A DNA stretch of 64,000 bases from Membranipora membranacea. Lineage: Eukaryota; Bryozoa; Gymnolaemata; Cheilostomatida; Membraniporidae. A program made the position numbers and the translations under genes. Positions within the stretch are counted from its first letter, which is position 1. The number at the start of each line of letters is the position of its first letter. The DNA lies in NCBI GenBank assembly GCA_914767715.1, contig OU612071.1:8169493-8233492 (forward strand), in the 5' to 3' direction. The notes under the pieces are model-generated. The model was not told the origin of the DNA. It searched no databases and saw only the letters and a program-made list of their open reading frames with translations. Positions 1-15,000 of this stretch are shown here, in pieces.

Positions 1-3000
1 AATTAAAAGTTTGTCGCAATCATATCAAACTCAGACCAGTTCAAGCCCTTATATACCTCATTCAAAATCCAGAATATGGAGATTCTCGGATAGCCTGGTG
101 GCTTGTAACGCTGACTTGAAATTTACAAAAATATACCAAGGGAGGGTATCACGCTTTTTTTCCGCTCGGATCAAAAAATAGATTTGCTTCTAACCTACCT
201 CATAAGGTGAAGCAACTCCTGCTCATTTCAAATCTGAATTCCTTTTAGCTCTGAGGGTCTTTGTTCTCAGTCAGCGTCCGTCTTAACGAGGCTCACTTTT
301 GCTCTAAAAAAACATGCCAAACGGCGGCAATAAAAAATTAAAAGTTTGTCGCAATCATATCAAACTCAGACCAGTTTAAGCCCTTATATACCTCATTCAA
401 AATCCAGAATATGTAGATTCTCGGATAGCCTGGTGGCTTGTAACGCTGACTTGAAATTCACAAAAATATACCAAGGGAGGGTATCACGCTTTTTTTCCGC
501 TCGGATCAAAAAATAGATTTGCTTCTAACCTACCTCATAAGGTGAAGCAACTCCTGCTCATTTCAAATCTGAAATCCGTTTAGCTCTGAGGGTCTTTGTT
601 CTCAGTCAGCATCCGTCTTAACGAGGCTCACTTTTGCTCTAAAAAAACATGCCAAACGGCGGCAATAAAAAATTAAAAGTTTGTCGCAATCATATCAAAC
701 TCAGACCAGTTCAAGCCCTTATATACCTCATTCAAAATCCAGAATATGTAGATTCTCGGATAGCCTGGTGGCTTGTAACGCTGACTTGAAATTTACAAAA
801 ATATACCAAGGGAGGGTATCACGCTTTTTTTCCGCTCGGATCAAAAAATAGATTTGCTTCTAACCTACCTCATAAGGTGAAGCAACTCCTGCTCATTTCA
901 AATCTGAAATCCGTTTAGCTCTGAGGGTCTTTGTTCTCAGTCAGCATCCGTCTTAACGAGGCTCACTTTCGCTCTAAAAAAACATGCCAAACGGCGGCAA
1001 TAAAAAATTAAAAGTTTGTCGCAATCATATCAAACTCAGACCAGTTCAAGCCCTTATATACCTCATTCAAAATCCAGAATATGTAGATTCTCGGATAGCC
1101 TGGTGGCTTGTAACGCTGACTTGAAATTCACAAAAATATACCAAGGGAGGGTATCACGCTTTTTTTCCGCTCGGATCAAAAAATAGATTTGCTTCTAACC
1201 TACCTCATAAGGTGAAGCAACTCCTGCTCATTTCAAATCTGAAATCCGTTTAGCTCTGAGGGTCTTTGTTCTCAGTCAGCATCCGTCTTAACGAGGCTCA
1301 CTTTTGCTCTAAAAAAACATGCCAAACGGCGGCAATAAAAAATTAAAAGTTTGTCGCAATCATATCAAACTCAGACCAGTTCAAGCCCTTATATACCTCA
1401 TTCAAAATCCAGAATATGGAGATTCTCGGATAGCCTGGTGGCTTGTAACGCTGACTTGAAATTTACAAAAATATACCAAGGGAGGGTATCACGCTTTTTT
1501 TCCGCTCGGATCAAAAAATAGATTTGCTTCTAACCTACCTCATAAGGTGAAGCAACTCCTGCTCATTTCAAATCTGAATTCCTTTTAGCTCTGAGGGTCT
1601 TTGTTCTCAGTCAGCGTCCGTCTTAACGAGGCTCACTTTTGCTCTAAAAAAACATGCCAAACGGCGGCAATAAAAAATTAAAAGTTTGTCGCAATCATAT
1701 CAAACTCAGACCAGTTCAAGCATTTATATACCTCATTCAAAATCCAGAATATGTAGATTCTCGGATAGCCTGGTGGCTTGTAACGCTGACTTGAAATTCA
1801 CAAAAATATACCAAGGGAGGGTATCACGCTTTTTTTCCGCTCGGATCAAAAAATAGATTTGCTTCTAACCTACCTCATAAGGTGAAGCAACTCCTGCTCA
1901 TTTCAAATCTGAAATCCGTTTAGCTCTGAGGGTCTTTGTTCTCAGTCAGCATCCGTCTTAACGAGGCTCACTTTTGCTCTAAAAAAACATGCCAAACGGC
2001 GGCAATAAAAAATTAAAAGTTTGTCGCAATCATATCAAACTCAGACCAGTTCAAGCCCTTATATACCTCATTCAAAATCCAGAATATGGAGATTCTCGGA
2101 TAGCCTGGTGGCTTGTAACGCTGACTTGAAATTTACAAAAATATACCAAGGGAGGGTATCACGCTTTTTTTCCGCTCGGATCAAAAAATAGATTTGCTTC
2201 TAACCTACCTCATAAGGTGAAGCAACTCCTGCTCATTTCAAATCTGAATTCCTTTTAGCTCTGAGGGTCTTTGTTCTCAGTCAGCGTCCGTCTTAACGAG
2301 GCTCACTTTTGCTCTAAAAAAACATGCCAAACGGCGGCAATAAAAAATTAAAAGTTTGTCGCAATCATATCAAACTCAGACCAGTTCAAGCCCTTATATA
2401 CCTCATTCAAAATCCAGAATATGTAGATTCTCGGATAGCCTGGTGGCTTGTAACGCTGACTTGAAATTCACAAAAATATACCAAGGGAGGGTATCACGCT
2501 TTTTTTCCGCTCGGATCAAAAAATAGATTTGCTTCTAACCTACCTCATAAGGTGAAGCAACTCCTGCTCATTTCAAATCTGAAATCCGTTTAGCTCTGAG
2601 GGTCTTTGTTCTCAGTCAGCATCCGTCTTAACGAGGCTCACTTTTGCTCTAAAAAAACATGCCAAACGGCGGCAATAAAAAATTAAAAGTTTGTCGCAAT
2701 CATATCAAACTCAGACCAGTTCAAGCCCTTATATACCTCATTCAAAATCCAGAATATGTAGATTCTCGGATAGCCTGGTGGCTTGTAACGCTGACTTGAA
2801 ATTTACAAAAATATACCAAGGGAGGGTATCACGCTTTTTTTCCCGCTCGGATCAAAAAATAGATTTGCTTCTAACCTACCTCATAAGGTGAAGCAACTCC
2901 TGCTCATTTCAAATCTGAAATCCGTTTAGCTCTGAGGGTCTTTGTTCTCAGTCAGCATCCGTCTTAACGAGGCTCACTTTTGCTCTAAAAAAACATGCCA

Positions 3001-6000
3001 AACGGCGGCAATAAAAAATTAAAAGTTTGTCGCAATCATATCAAACTCAGACCAGTTCAAGCCCTTATATACCTCATTCAAAATCCAGAATATGGAGATT
3101 CTCGGATAGCCTGGTGGCTTGTAACGCTGACTTGAAATTTACAAAAATATACCAAGGGAGGGTATCACGCTTTTTTTCCGCTCGGATCAAAAAATAGATT
3201 TGCTTCTAACCTACCTCATAAGGTGAAGCAACTCCTGCTCATTTCAAATCTGAATTCCTTTTAGCTCTGAGGGTCTTTGTTCTCAGTCAGCGTCCGTCTT
3301 AACGAGGCTCACTTTTGCTCTAAAAAAACATGCCAAACGGCGGCAATAAAAAATTAAAAGTTTGTCGCAATCATATCAAACTCAGACCAGTTCAAGCCCT
3401 TATATACCTCATTCAAAATCCAGAATATGTAGATTCTCGGATAGCCTGGTGGCTTGTAACGCTGACTTGAAATTCACAAAAATATACCAAGGGAGGGTAT
3501 CACGCTTTTTTTCCGCTCGGATCAAAAAATAGATTTGCTTCTAACCTACCTCATAAGGTGAAGCAACTCCTGCTCATTTCAAATCTGAAATCCGTTTAGC
3601 TCTGAGGGTCTTTGTTCTCAGTCAGCATCCGTCTTAACGAGGCTCACTTTTGCTCTAAAAAAACATGCCAAACGGCGGCAATAAAAAATTAAAAGTTTGT
3701 CGCAATCATATCAAACTCAGACCAGTTCAAGCCCTTATATACCTCATTCAAAATCCAGAATATGTAGATTCTCGGATAGCCTGGTGGCTTGTAACGCTGA
3801 CTTGAAATTTACAAAAATATACCAAGGGAGGGTATCACGCTTTTTTTCCGCTCGGATCAAAAAATAGATTTGCTTCTAACCTACCTCATAAGGTGAAGCA
3901 ACTCCTGCTCATTTCAAATCTGAAATCCGTTTAGCTCTGAGGGTCTTTGTTCTCAGTCAGCATCCGTCTTAACGAGGCTCACTTTTGCTCTAAAAAAACA
4001 TGCCAAACGGCGGCAATAAAAAATTAAAAGTTTGTCGCAATCATATCAAACTCAGACCAGTTCAAGCCCTTATATACCTCATTCAAAATCCAGAATATGT
4101 AGATTCTCGGATAGCCTGGTGGCTTGTAACGCTGACTTGAAATTTACAAAAATATACCAAGGGAGGGTATCACGCTTTTTTTCCGCTCGGATCAAAAAAT
4201 AGATTTGCTTCTAACCTACCTCATAAGGTGAAGCAACTCCTGCTCATTTCAAATCTGAAATCCGTTTAGCTCTGAGGGTCTTTGTTCTCAGTCAGCATCC
4301 GTCTTAACGAGGCTCACTTTTGCTCTAAAAAAACATGCCAAACGGCGGCAATAAAAAATTAAAAGTTTGTCGCAATCATATCAAACTCAGACCAGTTCAA
4401 GCCCTTATATACCTCATTCAAAATCCAGAATATGTAGATTCTCGGATAGCCTGGTGGCTTGTAACGCTGACTTGAAATTCACAAAAATATACCAAGGGAG
4501 GGTATCACGCTTTTTTTCCGCTCGGATCAAAAAATAGATTTGCTTCTAACCTACCTCATAAGGTGAAGCAACTCCTGCTCATTTCAAATCTGAAATCCGT
4601 TTAGCTCTGAGGGTCTTTGTTCTCAGTCAGCATCCGTCTTAACGAGGCTCACTTTTGCTCTAAAAAAACATGCCAAACGGCGGCAATAAAAAATTAAAAG
4701 TTTGTCGCAATCATATCAAACTCAGACCAGTTCAAGCCCTTATATACCTCATTCAAAATCCAGAATATGTAGATTCTCGGATAGCCTGGTGGCTTGTAAC
4801 GCTGACTTGAAATTTACAAAAATATACCAAGGGAGGGTATCACGCTTTTTTTCCGCTCGGATCAAAAAATAGATTTGCTTCTAACCTACCTCATAAGGTG
4901 AAGCAACTCCTGCTCATTTCAAATCTGAAATCCGTTTAGCTCTGAGGGTCTTTGTTCTCAGTCAGCATCCGTCTTAACGAGGCTCACTTTTGCTCTAAAA
5001 AAACATGCCAAACGGCGGCAATAAAAAATTAAAAGTTTGTCGCAATCATATCAAACTCAGACCAGTTCAAGCCCTTATATACCTCATTCAAAATCCAGAA
5101 TATGGAGATTCTCGGATAGCCTGGTGGCTTGTAACGCTGACTTGAAATTTACAAAAATATACCAAGGGAGGGTATCACGCTTTTTTTCCGCTCGGATCAA
5201 AAAATAGATTTGCTTCTAACCTACCTCATAAGGTGAAGCAACTCCTGCTCATTTCAAATCTGAATTCCTTTTAGCTCTGAGGGTCTTTGTTCTCAGTCAG
5301 CGTCCGTCTTAACGAGGCTCACTTTTGCTCTAAAAAAACATGCCAAACGGCGGCAATAAAAAATTAAAAGTTTGTCGCAATCATATCAAACTCAGACCAG
5401 TTCAAGCCCTTATATACCTCATTCAAAATCCAGAATATGTAGATTCTCGGATAGCCTGGTGGCTTGTAACGCTGACTTGAAATTCACAAAAATATACCAA
5501 GGGAGGGTATCACGCTTTTTTTCCGCTCGGATCAAAAAATAGATTTGCTTCTAACCTACCTCATAAGGTGAAGCAACTCCTGCTCATTTCAAATCTGAAA
5601 TCCGTTTAGCTCTGAGGGTCTTTGTTCTCAGTCAGCATCCGTCTTAACGAGGCTCACTTTTGCTCTAAAAAAACATGCCAAACGGCGGCAATAAAAAATT
5701 AAAAGTTTGTCGCAATCATATCAAACTCAGACCAGTTCAAGCCCTTATATACCTCATTCAAAATCCAGAATATGTAGATTCTCGGATAGCCTGGTGGCTT
5801 GTAACGCTGACTTGAAATTTACAAAAATATACCAAGGGAGGGTATCACGCTTTTTTTCCGCTCGGATCAAAAAATAGATTTGCTTCTAACCTACCTCATA
5901 AGGTGAAGCAACTCCTGCTCATTTCAAATCTGAAATCCGTTTAGCTCTGAGGGTCTTTGTTCTCAGTCAGCATCCGTCTTAACGAGGCTCACTTTTGCTC

Positions 6001-9000
6001 TAAAAAAACATGCCAAACGGCGGCAATAAAAAATTAAAAGTTTGTCGCAATCATATCAAACTCAGACCAGTTCAAGCCCTTATATACCTCATTCAAAATC
6101 CAGAATATGGAGATTCTCGGATAGCCTGGTGGCTTGTAACGCTGACTTGAAATTTACAAAAATATACCAAGGGAGGGTATCACGCTTTTTTTCCGCTCGG
6201 ATCAAAAAATAGATTTGCTTCTAACCTACCTCATAAGGTGAAGCAACTCCTGCTCATTTCAAATCTGAATTCCTTTTAGCTCTGAGGGTCTTTGTTCTCA
6301 GTCAGCGTCCGTCTTAACGAGGCTCACTTTTGCTCTAAAAAAACATGCCAAACGGCGGCAATAAAAAATTAAAAGTTTGTCGCAATCATATCAAACTCAG
6401 ACCAGTTCAAGCCCTTATATACCTCATTCAAAATCCAGAATATGTAGATTCTCGGATAGCCTGGTGGCTTGTAACGCTGACTTGAAATTCACAAAAATAT
6501 ACCAAGGGAGGGTATCACGCTTTTTTTCCGCTCGGATCAAAAAATAGATGTGCTTCTAACCTACCTCATAAGGTGAAGCAACTCCTGCTCATTTCAAATC
6601 TGAAATCCGTTTAGCTCTGAGGGTCTTTGTTCTCAGTCAGCATCCGTCTTAACGAGGCTCACTTTTGCTCTAAAAAAACATGCCAAACGGCGGCAATAAA
6701 AAATTAAAAGTTTGTCGCAATCATATCAAACTCAGACCAGTTCAAGCCCTTATATACCTCATTCAAAATCCAGAATATGTAGATTCTCGGATAGCCTGGT
6801 GGCTTGTAACGCTGACTTGAAATTTACAAAAATATACCAAGGGAGGGTATCACGCTTTTTTTCCGCTCGGATCAAAAAATAGATTTGCTTCTAACCTACC
6901 TCATAAGGTGAAGCAACTCCTGCTCATTTCAAATCTGAAATCCGTTTAGCTCTGAGGGTCTTTGTTCTCAGTCAGCATCCGTCTTAACGAGGCTCACTTT
7001 TGCTCTAAAAAAACATGCCAAACGGCGGCAATAAAAAATTAAAAGTTTGTCGCAATCATATCAAACTCAGACCAGTTCAAGCCCTTATATACCTCATTCA
7101 AAATCCAGAATATGGAGATTCTCGGATAGCCTGGTGGCTTGTAACGCTGACTTGAAATTTGCAAAAATATACCAAGGGAGGGTATCACGCTTTTTATCCG
7201 CTCGGATCAAAAAATAGATTTGCTTCTAACCTACCTCATAAGGTGAAGCAACTCCTGCTCATTTCAAATCTGAATTCCTTTTAGCTCTGAGGGTCTTTGT
7301 TCTCAGTCAGCGTCCGTCTTAACGAGGCTCACTTTTGCTCTAAAAAAACATGCCAAACGGCGGCAATAAAAAATTAAAAGTTTGTCGCAATCATATCAAA
7401 CTCAGACCAGTTCAAGCCCTTATATACCTCATTCAAAATCCAGAATATGTAGATTCTCGGATAGCCTGGTGGCTTGTAACGCTGAGTCGAAATTCACAAA
7501 AATATACCAAGGGAGGGTATCACGCTTTTTTTCCGCTCGGATCAAAAAATAGATTTGCTTCTAACCTACCTCATAAGGTGAAGCAACTCCTGCTCATTTC
7601 AAATCTGAAATCCGTTTAGCTCTGAGGGTCTTTGTTCTCAGTCAGCATCCGTCTTAACGAGGCTCACTTTTGCTCTAAAAAAACATGCCAAACGGCGGCA
7701 ATAAAAAATTAAAAGTTTGTCGCAATCATATCAAACTCAGACCAGTTCAAGCCCTTATATACCTCATTCAAAATCCAGAATATGTAGATTCTCGGATAGC
7801 CTGGTGGCTTGTAACGCTGACTTGAAATTTACAAAAATATACCAAGGGAGGGTATCACGCTTTTTTTCCGCTCGGATCAAAAAATAGATTTGCTTCTAAC
7901 CTACCTCATAAGGTGAAGCAACTCCTGCTCATTTCAAATCTGAAATCCGTTTAGCTCTGAGGGTCTCTGTTCTCAGTCAGCATCCGTCTTAACGAGGCTC
8001 ACTTTTGCTCTAAAAAAACATGCCAAACGGCGGCAATAAAAAATTAAAAGTTTGTCGCAATCATATCAAACTCAGACCAGTTCAAGCCCTTATATACCTC
8101 ATTCAAAATCCAGAATATGGAGATTCTCGGATAGCCTGGTGGCTTGTAACGCTGACTTGAAATTTACAAAAATATACCAAGGGAGGGTATCACGCTTTTT
8201 TTCCGCTCGGATCAAAAAATAGATTTGCTTCTAACCTACCTCATAAGGTGAAGCAACTCCTGCTCATTTCAAATCTGAATTCCTTTTAGCTCTGAGGGTC
8301 TTTGTTCTCAGTCAGCGTCCGTCTTAACGAGGCTCACTTTTGCTCTAAAAAAACATGCCAAACGGCGGCAATAAAAAATTAAAAGTTTGTCGCAATCATA
8401 TCAAACTCAGACCAGTTCAAGCCCTTATATACCTCATTCAAAATCCAGAATATGTAGATTCTCGGATAGCCTGGTGGCTTGTAACGCTGACTTGAAATTC
8501 ACAAAAATATACCAAGGGAGGGTATCACGCTTTTTTTCCGCTCGGATCAAAAAATAGATTTGCTTCTAACCTACCTCATAAGGTGAAGCAACTCCTGCTC
8601 ATTTCAAATCTGAAATCCGTTTAGCTCTGAGGGTCTTTGTTCTCAGTCAGCATCCGTCTTAACGAGGCTCACTTTTGCTCTAAAAAAACATGCCAAACGG
8701 CGGCAATAAAAAATTAAAAGTTTGTCGCAATCATATCAAACTCAGACCAGTTCAAGCCCTTATATACCTCATTCAAAATCCAGAATATGTAGATTCTCGG
8801 ATAGCCTGGTGGCTTGTAACGCTGACTTGAAATTTACAAAAATATACCAAGGGAGGGTATCACGCTTTTTTTCCGCTCGGATCAAAAAATAGATTTGCTT
8901 CTAACCTACCTCATAAGGTGAAGCAACTCCTGCTCATTTCAAATCTGAAATCCGTTTAGCTCTGAGGGTCTTTGTTCTCAGTCAGCATCCTTCTTAACGA

Positions 9001-12000
9001 GGCTCACTTTTGCTCTAAAAAAACATGCCAAACGGCGGCAATAAAAAATTAAAGTTTGTCGCAATCATATCAAACTCAGACCAGTTCAAGCCCTTATATA
9101 CCTCATTCAAAATCCAGAATATGTAGATTCTCGGATAGCCTGGTGGCTTGTAACGCTGACTTGAAATTTACAAAAATATACCAAGGGAGGGTATCACGCT
9201 TTTTTTCCGCTCGGATCAAAAAATAGATTTGCTTCTAACCTACCTCATAAGGTGAAGCAACTCCTGCTCATTTCAAATCTGAAATCCGTTTAGCTCTGAG
9301 GGTCTTTGTTCTCAGTCAGCATCCGTCTTAACGAGGCTCACTTTTGCTCTAAAAAAACATGCCAAACGGCGGCAATAAAAAATTAAAAGTTTGTCGCAAT
9401 CATATCAAACTCAGACCAGTTCAAGCCCTTATATACCTCATTCAAAATCCAGAATATGGAGATTCTCGGATAGCCTGGTGGCTTGTAACGCTGACTTGAA
9501 ATTTACAAAAATATACCAAGGGAGGGTATCACGCTTTTTTTCCGCTCGGATCAAAAAATAGATTTGCTTCTAACCTACCTCATAAGGTGAAGCAACTCCT
9601 GCTCATTTCAAATCTGAATTCCTTTTAGCTCTGAGGGTCTTTGTTCTCAGTCAGCGTCCGTCTTAACGAGGCTCACTTTTGCTCTAAAAAAACATGCCAA
9701 ACGGCGGCAATAAAAAATTAAAAGTTTGTCGCAATCATATCAAACTCAGACCAGTTCAAGCCCTTATATACCTCATTCAAAATCCAGAATATGTAGATTC
9801 TCGGATAGCCTGGTGGCTTGTAACGCTGACTTGAAATTCACAAAAATATACCAAGGGAGGGTATCACGCTTTTTTTCCGCTCGGATCAAAAAATAGATTT
9901 GCTTCTAACCTACCTCATAAGGTGAAGCAACTCCTGCTCATTTCAAATCTGAAATCCGTTTAGCTCTGAGGGTCTTTGTTCTCAGTCAGCATCCGTCTTA
10001 ACGAGGCTCACTTTTGCTCTAAAAAAACATGCCAAACGGCGGCAATAAAAAATTAAAAGTTTGTCGCAATCATATCAAACTCAGACCAGTTCAAGCCCTT
10101 ATATACCTCATTCAAAATCCAGAATATGTAGATTCTCGGATAGCCTGGTGGCTTGTAACGCTGACTTGAAATTTACAAAAATATACCAAGGGAGGGTATC
10201 ACGCTTTTTTTCCGCTCGGATCAAAAAATAGATTTGCTTCTAACCTACCTCATAAGGTGAAGCAACTCCTGCTCATTTCAAATCTGAAATCCGTTTAGCT
10301 CTGAGGGTCTTTGTTCTCAGTCAGCATCCGTCTTAACGAGGCTCACTTTTGCTCTAAAAAAACATGCCAAACGGCGGCAATAAAAAATTAAAAGTTTGTC
10401 GCAATCATATCAAACTCAGACCAGTTCAAGCCCTTATATACCTCATTCAAAATCCAGAATATGGAGATTCTCGGATAGCCTGGTGGCTTGTAACGCTGAC
10501 TTGAAATTTACAAAAATATACCAAGGGAGGGTATCACGCTTTTTTTCCGCTCGGATCAAAAAATAGATTTGCTTCTAACCTACCTCATAAGGTGAAGCAA
10601 CTCCTGCTCATTTCAAATCTGAATTCCTTTTAGCTCTGAGGGTCTTTGTTCTCAGTCAGCGTCCGTCTTAACGAGGCTCACTTTTGCTCTAAAAAAACAT
10701 GCCAAACGGCGGCAATAAAAAATTAAAAGTTTGTCGCAATCATATCAAACTCAGACCAGTTCAAGCCCTTATATACCTCATTCAAAATCCAGAATATGTA
10801 GATTCTCGGATAGCCTGGTGGCTTGTAACGCTGACTTGAAATTCACAAAAATATACCAAGGGAGGGTATCACGCTTTTTTTCCGCTCGGATCAAAAAATA
10901 GATTTGCTTCTAACCTACCTCATAAGGTGAAGCAACTCCTGCTCATTTCAAATCTGAAATCCGTTTAGCTCTGAGGGTCTTTGTTCTCAGTCAGCGTCCG
11001 TCTTAACGAGGCTCACTTTTGCTCTAAAAAAACATGCCAAACGGCGGCAATAAAAAATTAAAAGTTTGTCGCAATCATATCAAACTCAGACCAGTTCAAG
11101 CCCTTATATACCTCATTCAAAATCCAGAATATGTAGATTCTCGGATAGCCTGGTGGCTTGTAACGCTGACTTGAAATTTACAAAAATATACCAAGGGAGG
11201 GTATCACGCTTTTTTTCCGCTCGGATCAAAAAATAGATTTGCTTCTAACCTACCTCATAAGGTGAAGCAACTCCTGCTCATTTCAAATCTGAAATCCGTT
11301 TAGCTCTGAGGGTCTTTGTTCTTAGTCAGCATCCGTCTTAACGAGGCTCACTTTTGCTCTAAAAAAACATGCCAAACGGCGGCAATAAAAAATTAAAAGT
11401 TTGTCGCAATCATATCAAACTCAGACCAGTTCAAGCCCTTATATACCTCATTCAAAATCCAGAATATGTAGATTCTCGGATAGCCTGATGGCTTGTAACG
11501 CTGACTTGAAATTTACAAAAATATACCAAGGGAGGGTATCACGCTTTTTTTCCGCTCGGATCAAAAAATAGATTTGCTTCTAACCTACCTCATAAGGTGA
11601 AGCAACTCCTGCTCATTTCAAATCTGAAATCCGTTTAGCTCTGAGGGTCTTTGTTCTCAGTCAGCATCCGTCTTAACGAGGCTCACTTTTGCTCTAAAAA
11701 AACATGCCAAACGGCGGCAATAAAAAATTAAAAGTTTGTCGCAATCATATCAAACTCAGACCAGTTCAAGCCCTTATATACCTCATTCAAAATCCAGAAT
11801 ATGGAGATTCTCGGATAGCCTGGTGGCTTGTAACGCTGACTTGAAATTTACAAAAATATACCAAGGGAGGGTATCACGCTTTTTTTCCGCTCGGATCAAA
11901 AAATAGATTTGCTTCTAACCTACCTCATAAGGTGAAGCAACTCCTGCTCATTTCAAATCTGAATTCCTTTTAGCTCTGAGGGTCTTTGTTCTCAGTCAGC

Positions 12001-15000
12001 GTCCGTCTTAACGAGGCTCACTTTTGCTCTAAAAAAACATGCCAAACGGCGGCAATAAAAAATTAAAAGTTTGTCGCAATCATATCAAACTCAGACCAGT
12101 TCAAGCCCTTATATACCTCATTCAAAATCCAGAATATGTAGATTCTCGGATAGCCTGGTGGCTTGTAACGCTGACTTGAAATTCACAAAAATATACCAAG
12201 GGAGGGTATCACGCTTTTTTTCCGCTCGGATCAAAAAATAGATTTGCTTCTAACCTACCTCATAAGGTGAAGCAACTCCTGCTCATTTCAAATCTGAAAT
12301 CCGTTTAGCTCTGAGGGTCTTTGTTCTCAGTCAGCATCCGTCTTAACGAGGCTCACTTTTGCTCTAAAAAAACATGCCAAACGGCGGCAATAAAAAATTA
12401 AAAGTTTGTCGCAATCATATCAAACTCAGACCAGTTCAAGCCCTTATATACCTCATTCAAAATCCAGAATATGTAGATTCTCGGATAGCCTGGTGGCTTG
12501 TAACGCTGACTTGAAATTTACAAAAATATACCAAGGGAGGGTATCACGCTTTTTTTCCGCTCGGATCAAAAAATAGATTTGCTTCTAACCTACCTCATAA
12601 GGTGAAGCAACTCCTGCTCATTTCAAATCTGAAATCCGTTTAGCTCTGAGGGTCTTTGTTCTCAGTCAGCATCCGTCTTAACGAGGCTCACTTTTGCTCT
12701 AAAAAAACATGCCAAACGGCGGCAATAAAAAATTAAAAGTTTGTCGCAATCATATCAAACTCAGACCAGTTCAAGCCCTTATATACCTCATTCAAAATCC
12801 AGAATATGGAGATTCTCGGATAGCCTGGTGGCTTGTAACGCTGACTTGAAATTTACAAAAATATACCAAGGGAGGGTATCACGCTTTTTTTCCGCTCGGA
12901 TCAAAAAATAGATTTGCTTCTAACCTACCTCATAAGGTGAAGCAACTCCTGCTCATTTCAAATCTGAAATCCGTTTAGCTCTGAGGGTCTTTGTTCTCAG
13001 TCAGCATCCGTCTTAACGAGGCTCACTTTTGCTCTAAAAAAACATGCCAAACGGCGGCAATAAAAAATTAAAAGTTTGTCGCAATCATATCAAACTCAGA
13101 CCAGTTCAAGCCCTTATATACCTCATTCAAAATCCAGAATATGGAGATTCTCGGATAGCCTGGTGGCTTGTAACGCTTACTTGAAATTCACAAAAATATA
13201 CCAAGGGAGGGTATCACGCTTTTTTTCCGCTCGGATCAAAAAATAGATTTGCTTCTAACCTACCTCATAAGGTGAAGCAACTCCTGCTCATTTCAAATCT
13301 GAATTCCTTTTAGCTCTGAGGGTCTTTGTTCTCAGTCAGCGTCCGTCTTAACGAGGCTCACTTTTGCTCTAAAAAAACATGCCAAACGGCGGCAATAAAA
13401 AATTAAAAGTTTGTCGCAATCATATCAAACTCAGACCAGTTCAAGCCCTTATATACCTCATTCAAAATCCAGAATATGTAGATTCTCGGATAGCCTGGTG
13501 GCTTGTAACGCTGACTTGAAATTCACAAAAATATACCAAGGGAGGGTATCACGCTTTTTTTCCGCTCGGATCAAAAAATAGATTTGCTTCTAACCTACCT
13601 CATAAGGTGAAGCAACTCCTGCTCATTTCAAATCTGAAATCCGTTTAGCTCTGAGGGTCTTTGTTCTCAGTCAGCATCCGTCTTAACGAGGCTCACTTTT
13701 GCTCTAAAAAAACATGCCAAACGGCGGCAATAAAAAATTAAAAGTTTGTCGCAATCATATCAAACTCAGACCAGTTCAAGCCCTTATATACCTCATTCAA
13801 AATCCAGAATATGTAGATTCTCGGATAGCCTGGTGGCTTGTAACGCTGACTTGAAATTTACAAAAATATACCAAGGGAGGGTATCACGCTTTTTTTCCGC
13901 TCGGATCAAAAAATAGATTTGCTTCTAACCTACCTCATAAGGTGAAGCAACTCCTGCTCATTTCAAATCTGAAATCCGTTTAGCTCTGAGGGTCTTTGTT
14001 CTCAGTCAGCATCCGTCTTAACGAGGCTCACTTTTGCTCTAAAAAAACATGCCAAACGGCGGCAATAAAAAATTAAAAGTTTGTCGCAATCATATCAAAC
14101 TCAGACCAGTTCAAGCCCTTATATACCTCATTCAAAATCCAGAATATGGAGATTCTCGGATAGCCTGGTGGCTTGTAACGCTGACTTGAAATTTACAAAA
14201 ATATACCAAGGGAGGGTATCACGCTTTTTTTCCGCTCGGATCAAAAAATAGATTTGCTTCTAACCTACCTCATAAGGTGAAGCAACTCCTGCTCATTTCA
14301 AATCTGAATTCCTTTTAGCTCTGAGGGTCTTTGTTCTCAGTCAGCGTCCGTCTTAACGAGGCTCACTTTTGCTCTAAAAAAACATGCCAAACGGCGGCAA
14401 TAAAAAATTAAAAGTTTGTCGCAATCATATCAAACTCAGACCAGTTCAAGCCCTTATATACCTCATTCAAAATCCAGAATAAATGTAGATTCTCGGATAG
14501 CCTGGTGGCTTGTAACGCTGACTTGAAATTCACAAAAATATACCAAGGGAGGGTATCACGCTTTTTTTCCGCTCGGATCAAAAAATAGATTTGCTTCTAA
14601 CCTACCTCATAAGGTGAAGCAACTCCTGCTCATTTCAAATCTGAAATCCGTTTAGCTCTGAGGGTCTTTGTTCTCAGTCAGCATCCGTCTTAACGAGGCT
14701 CACTTTTGCTCTAAAAAAACATGCCAAACGGCGGCAATAAAAAATTAAAAGTTTGTCGCAATCATATCAAACTCAGACCAGTTCAAGCCCTTATATACCT
14801 CATTCAAAATCCAGAATATGTAGATTCTCGGATAGCCTGGTGGCTTGTAACGCTGACTTGAAATTTACAAAAATATACCAAGGGAGGGTATCACGCTTTT
14901 TTTCCGCTCGGATCAAAAAATAGATTTGCTTCTAACCTACCTCATAAGGTGAAGCAACTCCTGCTCATTTCAAATCTGAAATCCGTTTAGCTCTGAGGGT

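Noticed and set aside
1-335. CENP-B box or other known centromere protein site in the monomer
   Set aside because: No match to the core TTCG....CGGGA pattern on either strand, so a centromere role cannot be argued from motifs.
7350-7619. 89-codon open frame starting MPNGGNKKLK, and similar ones at 22708, 32477 and 36501
   Set aside because: It lies fully within the satellite and is open only because of one changed base in this copy (GAGTCG in place of GACTTG). In most copies the frame is closed by TGA at that point.
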